This document shows, piece after piece, positions 53,940 through 64,000 of a DNA stretch of 64,000 nt. Made by a program: the position numbers and the translations under genes. How positions within the stretch are numbered: the stretch's first letter is position 1; every line of letters begins with the position of its first letter. The notes beneath the pieces were generated by a model that saw nothing but the letters and a program-made list of their open reading frames with translations, was not told the origin of the DNA and did no database searches. The DNA lies in assembly GCF_964340395.1 (NCBI RefSeq), contig NC_135563.1:13002151-13066150 (forward strand), given 5' to 3'. The stretch comes from Glandiceps talaboti. Its lineage: Eukaryota; Hemichordata; Enteropneusta; Spengelidae.

Positions 53940-55250
53940 ATTGGATTAGTAATGCTTCCGATGGTTTGGATGAACATCTCTTTTCCCTTAAGTGTCGTAC
54001 CGTGCAATCATTTCACTAAATGGCTACCTTGTGAAGAGCGACGTGAAGTGATCTTAGTCCATTTGCATTGTATCTTCAGATGGTTGCAGTACAGAAATAA
54101 CATTCCATGGCAACGCAGAGACCTCGATAATCATGACAGCGTACTGAAGTCTGTACCGTGTATATATGTATGCGATTATCAGGCCTCACGGGCCCACTGC
54201 ATGCTGGTATATAAGGCAACGTTTCATGACATTAAAGCCAAACAAATATTTTTTTGAAATGAAACAATTACTTCTATTCTACATTTAAATAGCTTGCAAG
54301 GACTACACGTATACAAAACTGCCTTCCCTGACGATTATATGTAGAAGCTTCACTGCCTATTATAATTGAATAATTATAATTGCTGTACACATATCGGTAA
54401 GTTGTAATAGCAGCAACAATGGTTATTGTTAGTGATGGTTTTAGAGTTGTTGTTCTTGTCTTTGTTTATTTAATAATTATTGTTAAAATTGATAGTGGTG
54501 GTAGTTGAGTTAGTGACGGTGGTGGTACAGACGTTGGTAGTGCGTATAGTGTTTACAGCACGGAGTCGTAACATTCGAAAGCGATGTAGCATGACTTCGT
54601 TCTATTATAGCATTTGTTACATTTTACGTAAAGCTTGAGGTGTACGACGTGCCAAAGCAGCCTCAACTGTGTGTTTTAATTTTTAACATGTTTTACTGTA
54701 GTTATACTAAGGCCTATGGCTATCATTTCATGTAAAAACCTACATAATACACTGGGATTGAAAAAATCAGCTAGTCTATAAATATCGTAATGGATTTGCT
54801 CTTCGTTTTGTGTTCAGGGTATAGCAATTACTATGACAATGAGCCAAGGAATGGATTTTTTGATTAACTGACTACCATGTTTACTATGTAATTTTCGGCA
54901 CTTAATGTACTTTTGAATTCGTTTTGTAAGTGGTTATTTTACTTAATATGAAAAGGGTAGGTCCACCCAGATTACTCTAAATAATAACAATGTTTAGTAA
55001 ACAATGGGACAATGGGTTATATCTATAAAAAAAAATGTTTCCTTTCACGTCTTTTCTTTTCAATTTGATAAGTATAGTAAAGGATAAAATATTAACGTAA
55101 ATAATTCGTTCCATGTGATAATTTGACTGGACAGATATGTATGTAGAAGGTATGCGAACTATGGAGACTTTCTTTTAGTTGTTTTTGAGTTTATATACTA
55201 TGTGTCATTGTCCTTCATTGTAAACATTTCTGACTTTCAATATATTGCAA
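53940..55250. other. Gene-free interval
   Basis: Nothing recognised. The plus-strand open frame at 53,952-54,257 has no splice sites or motif. Confidence 0.4.
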
Positions 55251-55261
55251 ATGCTAGTGAA

Positions 55262-55605
55262 GACATTGATGGAGAATATGGTAGATTTTGGTAGAGTAGA
55301 TTTTAGAAGAGTAGAGTAGAGGATCTAGGAGAGGAGAGGAGAATATAGAGGGGAGATGGGAGAAGAGGAGGGTGGGGTAGAGCAGAGTAAAGCAGAGTTG
55401 AGTTGAGTTGAGTTGAGTTGAGCTGAGTTGAGTTGAGCTGAGGAAAATAGAAGAAACCAGAGAAGAGGAGGGGAGGGGAGGGGAGGGGAGAGAAGAGAAG
55501 AGGAGAGTGAGGTAGAGTATAGTATAGTATAGTAATGTGGAGATGAGTGGAGTGAAGAATAATAAATTAGAGTAGGGTACAGTAGAGTAGAGGATCCAGG
55601 AGATT
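55262..55605. repeat. Polypurine tract of AGAGT/GAGTT/GGGGA repeats with G4 core
   Basis: About 340 bp almost purely A/G (+T) on the plus strand: (TAGAG)n, (GAGTT)n at about 55,395-55,440, and (GGGGA)n. 55470-55488 is four GGGG runs separated by single A, a textbook G-quadruplex motif. Triplex (H-DNA) formation is also possible. The antisense Ser/Leu/Pro-rich frame is an artefact. Confidence 0.9.
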
Positions 55606-55956
55606 CTTTTAAGTCGGTTTATCACTGGTAAATACATTTTACGCTGTTATTCCTTGGGATGTTTATCTGAATGTTTAACTTCACAGTTCCAGCCCGACCC
55701 TCCCTCCCCCCCCCCAAAAAAAAAAATATATCAAATGGTGTACCCCTATATAGTACTACTATGCACATACTTCAGCTGGGTACCATATCATGTTGGCCTA
55801 CAGCCATTTCTAGATTTCGTTTTTCTTCAAAATAAGCTTGAAACTAGCAATGATTTTTGTCGTAGATACTCGCCATGTATTTTGACATTGGTTAGACATG
55901 CTTAAGGCATCAAAGCTTCAATTTAATGTTATTTTCGGGGGGAAATAAGCACTCAC

Positions 55957-55990
55957 CTACAAAAGACTTCGCCTCGATGGTTGCCGCCAT
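55957..55990 (-). CDS. Candidate first coding exon with YY1-type start context
   Basis: ATG at 55990 in CAAAATGGCGGCAACC gives MAATIEAKSFV, ended by a strong donor (GTAG|GTGAGTGC) in phase 1. The start context overlaps the YY1 consensus (AANATGGCGGC), a layout seen at the start codons of many housekeeping genes. The next exon must lie leftward. The phase-1 acceptor at 52620 fits formally, but the protein is not recognised. Confidence 0.5.
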
Positions 55991-55994
55991 TTTG
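55980..55994 (-). promoter_or_regulatory. YY1-type element over the start codon
   Basis: CCAAAATGGCGGCAA (minus sense) matches the YY1 site. The same 12-mer configuration recurs at 21,868-21,879. Confidence 0.45.
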
Positions 55995-56009
55995 GGGATT
56001 GCACCCTCA

Positions 56010-59000
56010 CACGATGATTAGGAGAGACGCTGCTAAAACTTTAGTGTATTACGAAAGGGTTTTTCGCGAATAATTCCCCGTTTTAATATTATTTATCCCA
56101 ACCCTGATTCACGTGTCCTGCCAACGTCTATTTACAAAATATTTGACAGTTTGACACAACATGAAATCAAGTTAATCCAAGTTCATTCATCATTTTGACA
56201 TGGAGGCTTTCATTCAACCTACCCCAACAATATTAAATTATCACTGTTGAGTCGTGACAACAAGGATAAAACCACCCATTTAATAAAATAAGACGATTAC
56301 AACTTCTCTTCCCTTCCTCTGCAGTTTCCTGGTGATGGTTGCCTTGGCAATAGGTTTCCTTTAATCGTTGAGTGGAAAGGGTGTTTTTCTTTCCATAATC
56401 ATGTCTGGTTCTTCAGTGAGAATGTTTTCTGATATATTTCCCAATAGATTTGTTTTTCTGTCATACGTAATGTGTACAAGCAGGTCAAACAATACGTACA
56501 GTCCGCTGGGAGCTTTTTAAATATTGGGATATACCTTAGCACGAGACACATGTTATATAATATGCCAGTATGATTACACTTATTTTATACAGATACATAG
56601 TCATATCCGTATCTCCGAGACTCGGCTTGACCAAATATGTCAAAGTATATTACCCGGTAATACTATTACCGGAAGACATGCCATATAAATTGTAAAAATA
56701 GATACATCTTCTTTCTCTTTTTCCTAGAAAGCACTACACATGGCGTCACCAAGTCTGTGCACGATTTCAAATTAAGCTGAATGTATGATTACGCTAGTGT
56801 CATTAAAAAAGAAACATGTATGTTTCATCTTCGTAAACAGACATATCGTGATGTCAGATTAAGTATGCTAATTGTCTACTGACATGTAATCCTCTATGTA
56901 ATATCTTCAACTATGAGTGGATAAACTATCTCCAAAAAAACTTTCGCCGTTCTTTATTTGCACCTGTCACTAATATTATCATATCATATTAATTACAGCT
57001 AAGAAGGCTAAGAGTCTATGAGCTGATTGTGAGTCAAAAATTTGTTTTTCAACTGGTAAATTGTAACTCCCAGGACTGGGTATTGATACAAAAAAATGAC
57101 ATTTCCACTCCCCTACATGAAATGAAATGGGAAGCAGGTGCTACTGTTAACGTGTAGAGAACTAGGTGGCAGAAATAAAAATACAAGAAAAGTTAAGAAA
57201 ATATAACACAAAATAAAAGAATAGTTGCTCTGTGGTATACAGGCAACGGGGATACATTACCATTACCTTCACAATGTGAAGCACAGTTGTTTATGTAATA
57301 TGGTTATGCGCCAGTGCTGTTGACGATAGTGGCGATAAAGTGTTGATGGTAACAGCATCAGCAACAGAATTAATAATAGTAGTCTATTTCATCTGCATAT
57401 TATCCTGTCTAAACAGTATATTACTCATATATTCAACAATCAAATATTGGTTTTATTTAATCTCCCACCTAACGTACTCCATAATTTAGCCGTATTCAAA
57501 GCTACTAGTTATTTGAATTAGATTTTGACGAAGAGAGAGAAAATCAGTTCGGCTGATCAATTTGAAGCAACCATCAGAATGACTGATCAGCAGACGGTTT
57601 AGGTAGGTTTAGAAAAGTGCGAATTTACATTGATGTGCTATTTTTAGCTTACGGATATTACAAACCACTGTTTGGTGACGTTTATTCTAAGATTAATGTA
57701 GATTCTATACAACATCGGAGATCTCAATGGGAAGAAAGGTCTTGGCTCAGGTTTTTGTTTTCATTCACGAACTCCATTGTAACCTGCACAACATCAGTAC
57801 ATATGATTTGTTTGATCTTTAACATTTTTACTCTTTATACTTTAAGAAGCAACAGATAAGTATAATTTCACCACATTCTAAGTGCCTATTAAGAACTAAC
57901 CCCCAAAAATGACTTTGCAATACCAAGACTCTTATCCTTAGACCTTTACAATTCTAAGTCAGCCTTTTCATAAGATACCTAAGCTATTAAATAATTTCTG
58001 TCAATTTGGCGTCATTCAATATTCATATTCAATTATTTCTGAAAAGATAAACACCGATTCTCTGCAAGATATATATTTGACTGACGTAAACTATCTGACT
58101 ACGAACAAAATGTCATGACCGAAGCCTCAACAGCATCCCATGTAAATGAGACTGTTTGCATATAAATTGCTACTTGTTGTTAAAACTTATGAGCAGGCAC
58201 GGCGTTCATGAATTATTCATGACCGAACGTTCTAGACTATCACTTTGTAGTCACCTTATATTTACCAATTGTCATTATGCAATGGGTAAGATGTCGACAT
58301 TTCTATGAATGGTGACGTTTCGTTTAACCTGTATCATACAGGAAACAAAAACTACTAAATGAGTCCCAAATATCAAGTAGCAACCTCGTTTACATGCAAA
58401 TAGATGTATTCTATATAGACAAGTGAAATCCGATATATTAACCCTTATTTTGTGGTATTACTATTCAAAGAGAACAAGTGAAATACATTCGGTTGAAATG
58501 TCACAGGTTCATTTCCATTTTTTTTCCTCAGCCTCATATATTTTCTTCCCCTTTTAAGTTATATCTCATCGTCTTGCCCTGGACCGTTTGTTGCATATAT
58601 GGAACACCACATGTTACTACAAACTGCTGAAAGAAAACGTTAGTAAAACATATACAGCCAATTCTCATAAGAGACTGCTGTAGTGTTTTAATCAATAAAC
58701 AGTCATCCAACAGGTGCGACAGTTTGTTTAAAATTCAAGCCAGTTTTTTAGTGCTGATACAGTATTTTATTTTACATCTTACGTTTACACTCTTTGTAGA
58801 AATATTTTGTCCTAAAAATGATAGATTGTGTTGATTTTTTCCCACCAATCCGTTCATCTGTTTTTACCGCAAATTACAGCTAGATCTGATTGTTCGACTC
58901 CCAGCATTTTGTTTACTCACCTCAATACATCATATGATTAAAAAAAATAAAGTGGTTACCAAGGGACTAAAAATGTGACGTCAGCAATACATACACTTTT

Positions 59001-60015
59001 ATTTTGTTATTAAATGTCAAAGTAACATATCACGGCTTCTTTAAAATCAAAGTTCACTATTACATTACGGGGTTGTGTGCCTATGTAAGACAGTTATAAA
59101 GCTATAGGTGAAATGTAACGGAGGCTGGTTGTTGTCATGGACTAGCTACACTCCGCTATAAATTCAGTTATAACTTTATTATGTCACAATGTTCTAGAGC
59201 ATCACTTAGAGGGTAACAGGCTGTCATCTATAATATAAACACGTGGTAGAACCCATTTTTAAATGTATTATGCTGTCTCCAATGACTATGTAACTGCATT
59301 TGTGGTGGCCTTGAATGTACAGAATAGAAGACTAGATAAAGATTACTTGTAGCTGTTTATACCAATACACTGTAATTTGTTGTTTCTCGTGTTATATGGA
59401 ACCATGTCACACAACATCGACGCTGGATGGATAAAACGGTTACCCTTGGCAACGAGTGTACATTCACGGAGTTTCACTATTACGCTGCAAATGTATAAGT
59501 GGACCCATTATTAGTAATTGATGCAAGAAATATCTTATACAACATGTAATAACAATGATAATGAGAACGGGTTGTTTAGAACGGACAGTCAAATCTCATC
59601 AGACGAGACTCATCGTGTGAATCACGGTGTTCAGTGAACGCCGTATTGTGTTTATCTCACCAGGGAGCCAACAGATCCAAATAGTCAAGTCTTTGATATA
59701 GAAACATTAATTGGAATACCAGCAACATAACAGCATACAGATTGCGACGTGTTCTAACACGTAAGGTGTATTGGAGTCCAATAAGGCTATTCAGATACTA
59801 GGTTCAGAAACTTCATATGGTGAAACATTCTTTAACATTCACATTTATTGGGTTCCACCATAGTCCCTCGTGTGATCAACTTCATATAGATTATTATTTT
59901 GTAAAGAATGAAATCTATATAGGTTTCCTTTAGGATATGAGTACCACACTGGAAAACTTTTAATTTTGACATATATTTAAGATTGACATAAGTACATTTT
60001 ATGCATGTATGTATG

Positions 60016-60048
<33 letters not shown>

Positions 60049-61700
60049 GAGGGAAGCAGGTAGGTAGGTAGGTGGCCCCCTCGTCCATGTAGGTACAGCC
60101 GTAATGAAGATAATAGAAAAACCTAATCAGTCATTCTTTGTGTCTCTCTCTAGGCGCCGGGAAGTCATTTGACCCTTATGTTGATGGAAGGGTCAACGGT
60201 ATTGATTCATATATATAAGCAATTCGGTGTATGTCGTCAACAAATCAAGTAATTGAAGAATTGTTCCTGGGGCTTCTATTTGACATTATTACTTCCTCGT
60301 TTCCATGGAGGTGATTAAAACAGGTTTGTTGAGAATCTAGACCCAGTCTGTCATTTGTCAAACTAGTGTTGGTTGTCACGCTTATATGTGTCTCTAGGTG
60401 TCGAGAACCCCAATTAATCACCATAATAAGATATGATTAAAGTGTGAAAGGGTATTTCTCAGGGTTCTTTGACATTATATTTTGATTGAAACATGCATTT
60501 GTCATGTCATGTGTTTGTTGTGTCAGTAATCAGCAGCATGGAAAAGCTTTTCTTCAATTATGAAAAGTCTTAGTAAAGATTGACTTTCAGTCCAAATAAT
60601 TGGTTTTTCAGATTTGAGAAATTTCGTTAGTGTATGGGGCAAGGCGTTAACAGATCTTATTTCCTTTCATGCACTGCTGACAATTCATACATTATTTTGC
60701 GAGAAAGAATGCCAACAACAACACTTATGGGCAATAGTGTTTCTTTGAAATCAGATTATGCTCTATGGTAAACCTCATTTCTTATTTGACATGCGATTTC
60801 TAATGCAAACGGTGGCAGCTAGGTGTATTATAAGCTAGTTCCCCAAAGACAGACAAGAATGTCAGTTGGTAAAATGTTTGATAAAATGTTAAAGAGATGA
60901 TTCGATTACACCGTCAAATGGGGCGGCAGTGAGAAAACATGTCATGGGTTACGGTTCACTTGAAATTAAACGAGACATTCACAATCGATTGCAAATACAC
61001 TCGGGGATCTTTTTCCAAAGAAATGTAAAACCCGTTCCGCTACCTTTAGATGGATAGAATGTTATTGTAAGTGCATTGTATATAAGCACACACTTTACTA
61101 CTCTTCGTAACGTTAAACCTTTCAGAATAAGCTTTCGATCGAATGCACTGAATTTTTGTACCAGCACACACACGCGGTCTCTCGACAACTCGTGTACGAG
61201 ATAATTATACAACTAAATCATTCACATTGGAATTTGCGTGTAAAAAAAAAAAATTTAAATACAACAACTCATAGCATGTGCAATATTTAAGTCCATGCAT
61301 ATCACCAATCTCAGTTGAGAAATGATATCGCCTTTAACCCATGTCTTTCTGTGCTTAACTCTTATATTTTGGCTCATAGTTCATCCTTAGGGGATTTCTG
61401 TGAGAATAGTCGTATCGTGATTACTGAACACAGGAAAGCAGGTGCACTTACTTTTTTTAATCTACATGGACTAACGTATAGTCTGTATTTGTGTTCAACT
61501 CATACACCTAATGTGAGTTATATGTGATAAATGAAATCTCCATAGTCTGTTCAAATACTGATTAAACTAAATAATTATATTCAAATTTAAGGTTATGTAA
61601 AATATTCTTCTTCTTGTGGCCAATATGTTAACATACTACTATTAATATATCATACAAGTAAATGAATTATCAAGAAAAGGATATGAAAACTGGTAAATAC
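56010..61700. other. Gene-free interval
   Basis: No supported exon, RNA gene or large repeat across about 5.7 kb apart from the microsatellite at 60,001. Open frames at 57,617-57,859 and 60,979-61,212 are unsupported. Confidence 0.45.
60001..60072. repeat. (ATGT)n and (GTAG)n microsatellites
   Basis: (ATGT)about 10 at 60,001-60,044; (GTAG)n at 60,058-60,072. Confidence 0.95.
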
Positions 61701-61711
61701 TATACGTTACA

Positions 61712-61870
61712 TTATGTTATGTTATGTTATGTTATGTTATGTTATGTTATGTTATGTTATTGTTTATTAAGGTGTCCTATGTGGATTTATTTAAATTAAA
61801 CAATGCTTAAATAAAATTTACAAACAAAAGAGCCATATCCAGCCCTCTGGCTTATAGGACACAAAAGAAA
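61712..61870 (-). mobile_element. Possible LINE-type retroposon 3' end with (CATAA)n tail
   Basis: In minus sense the sequence ...GTGTCCTATAAGCCAGAGGG ... AATAAATCCACATAGGACACC TTAATAAACAATAA runs into about ten CATAA units (61712-61762). A short 3' UTR ending in AATAAA-like words plus a pentamer microsatellite tail is typical of several non-LTR retrotransposon families. No reverse-transcriptase frame was found upstream. Confidence 0.35.
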
Positions 61871-62107
61871 GTTTCAAAATACATAAATACTAGAAGTATA
61901 AATCCTTGAAATATATGTAGTAATCTGTCAGCGTTATTTACCAGTCATTGACAACTCTGTTGATTGATCATTCATCATTGAAAGGTCGTGCTAGAGTATA
62001 CGTAGTGTTATTCGACGATGGAATATGTCGACCGCCACTCTCAGCTGGCAGTATCGATAGAAATTAGGATTAGATTGTTGTCAAAACGTGATAACTTCAA
62101 ATTAACT

Positions 62108-63749
62108 AGCACATGGCCATGTAAGATGATTAAATCAAGTCTATACCTTTCTGTGTCGAGATCAGGTGTTATAAGTGACATATGCAGATCTTCTGTCAGA
62201 TTGTTAGACGGAATATTATTATGTTAATGACTAATAATTCATATGAGATTATATATTTAGAATATTCAGCTGGTGTAGACATCACATCAATGACTCAAGG
62301 ATACTTATAGGTAGTACTGTATGAATCTTTCAAATTGCTGTCGTCATTATATTACAGTAATTTGTGAAATCTGTGATCGTACAAGCTCCGTGATATCAAG
62401 GTTTGGTTTTCATTTCATGACATCAATAGACTAGTGCTCATTAGGTTCGGTTTCTTTCAATACAACATGGTCAATACCATTACCACAATATATATTTCTT
62501 ATCTCGCAATTAACGAATGTAAAGATTGCTAAAATGTTGACAGTTGTTGGCTATCAGAGTTTCTTGTCTCTTTCAAGAGTTTAGAATCTTGACACAGGAA
62601 ATTCATGTAGTGGCATAGGGTGGGGGTTGGACTTATACGATAATTAAGTTTTACTCCATGTAAATGTAGTCATACCCAGTCCCTACTCACTCTAAAGGTA
62701 CATAATCTCGAACTTGTGGATAATTGTCGCCATTCTTGTTTTAAAATGAAGTCTAATCTGGTTTTTATACTTATTACTGAAACATGCTTAAGCATTATAG
62801 GCTGGTATACTTCCGCATTTACATAATGAAATATATTTCTCATATATATTCGTAGTGTTTTACTCAAACTCATGCAACCATCCCCTTCACTGTCTATCAT
62901 GCAACTGAAATGGTACAAGGAACGACGGAAGCATTATCACCTTCTCCACCAACAAAAGTTCTAGGTATTCATCTCCCTTTCACACAATTTTTAATTGATT
63001 TTTTTTTTTTTTTTAGAACACAGTGAGAAATTTCGCTGTTGAAGTAAAGCTCATGGTTCAATTAACCAATAGTGGACTAGTTTTATGAAGTATTTACTAA
63101 TGCACATATTTACCGAAACTTGTTTAGATACAGCATATGTAACTTTGATAGTTCTAAAATATGAATTGTTGATGATAAGCATTTAAAAGAAACATACAAG
63201 CAACTTGCAAGCATATTAATATATACAGTATAAATATAACCAGATGTAAACTGAATGTTCCCAATGGGGGCAAAATCCTTTTGATTGTTGTTCATACACG
63301 CATTGTTTGTTAGAATGATAAAATCTGAGCTACAATACATGATATGCTTATTAATTGGTACATTTCATTAATTATGCATACAATCCATGAAAATAAAAAA
63401 AGGAACAAGATATAGATACTTTGTTATTGAAAATTACCGTACCAAATTATGTACAATTTGCGCTTGCATTAAGGTATTGCCTAATTACCAATCATTTGTT
63501 ATGCATTTATTTCGACAGCAATTTGAAAGATTCATACAATACTACCAATAAGTATCCTTGAGTCATTGATGTGATGTCTACACCAGCTGAATATTTTAAA
63601 TATATAATCTCATACGAATTATTAGTCATTAGCATAACAATAGGACACCTGACAATCTGACAGAAGATATGCATATGTCACTTATAACACCTGATGTCAA
63701 CACAAAAAGGTATATACTTTTATACAATCATCTAATATGGGCATGTGCC
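62108..63749. repeat. Long inverted repeat, arms about 236 bp, spacer about 1.17 kb
   Basis: Left arm 62108-62343 and right arm 63513-63749 are inverted copies with good identity by eye. Shared blocks include ATCAGGTGTTATAAGTGACA / TGTCACTTATAACACCTGAT, CAGCTGGTGTAGACATCACA / TGTGATGTCTACACCAGCTG, TCAATGACTCAAGGATACTT and ATGAATCTTTCAAATTGCTG. The inner borders are sharp at 62343 and 63513, and similarity fades near 62,100 and 63,750. The spacer has no gene. It contains a T16 run at about 62,999. It could be a long-TIR transposon derivative or two opposed insertions of one repeat family. Confidence 0.75.
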
Positions 63750-64000
63750 AATCACCATACAGTAAGAAATGTATTGTTCAACTTGCAAGCGTTCTATTTT
63801 ACGTGTTTTGTTATCACCAATACATGTACCAAAATTGTACAAACTTTGAAGCTTTCTTATGATATAGCCAAATTAGCAAAAATCATTATTTATGCAGAGA
63901 TGACTCATTAATAGTCATTGGATTTCTACCAACACCAGAATAGTTCTTTTGATTCCCATAATAAAGATGTGTATTAATAACTTTGATTAAAATTGATGCA
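63750..64000. other. Window end, nothing recognised
   Basis: AT-rich with no exon or RNA signal. Confidence 0.4.

Noticed and set aside
55254-55637. 127-residue Ser/Leu/Pro/Tyr frame on the minus strand
   Set aside because: Antisense of the polypurine repeat; composition artefact.
62018-62227. Plus-strand frame of 69 residues
   Set aside because: It runs into the left arm of the long inverted repeat, and the inverted copy is not open in the same way. No splice or motif support.

Overview
This is an AT-rich, intron-rich, microsatellite-rich stretch of animal nuclear DNA. It has no operons, no prokaryotic signals, no virus-like coding and no CRISPR array. Canonical GT-AG splice sites, a pol III tRNA-Ala(AGC), UNC5-type ZU5/death-domain coding, an IGFBP-Kazal secreted protein, many tetranucleotide repeats, a SINE-like tail and MITE-like foldback elements suggest a marine invertebrate, either lophotrochozoan or non-vertebrate deuterostome. 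I cannot name the species.

The coding I can support is almost all on the minus strand. (1) 3230-2798 is the first coding exon of a secreted IGFBP-plus-Kazal protein. It ends in a good phase-1 donor, and the rest of that gene is not visible. (2) 29273-25537 is a four-exon, all-phase-0 gene encoding ZU5, UPA and death domains of the UNC5/UNC5CL type, followed by a Ser/Asp-rich tail with repeated DSG motifs. (3) 40976-35433, possibly reaching back to a signal-peptide exon at 53873, is a phase-consistent chain of exons for a small type I membrane protein, perhaps Ig-like, with one transmembrane helix and a short acidic tail. It lies head-to-tail upstream of gene 2. (4) 55990-55957 looks like the first coding exon of another gene, with a YY1-type motif over its ATG. 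On the plus strand there is one tRNA-Ala gene at 23217 and a weak candidate gene at 22037-22885. Isolated minus-strand exon candidates sit at 13627-13554 and 10733-10581.

The rest is repeat-rich non-coding DNA. The main feature is a satellite of about 70 copies of a 50-bp unit (41257-44745), with local 100-bp higher-order structure. If model (3) is right, it lies inside an intron of that gene. There is also a 31-bp minisatellite (37501-37812), a MITE-like element with 36-bp terminal inverted repeats (1192-1656), a foldback element (30029-30431), a long inverted repeat with arms of about 236 bp (62108-63749), a diverged duplication split by a SINE-like insertion (31795-32590), a recurring CTCAGACCACTA motif, and long simple repeats. 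Large intervals such as 3.4-10.5 kb, 16.6-21.8 kb, 45-52 kb and 56-61.7 kb hold nothing I can call a gene.

Limits: no alignment or search was run. Domain calls rest on motif recognition, exon borders on splice consensus plus phase agreement, and repeat identities on reading by eye.
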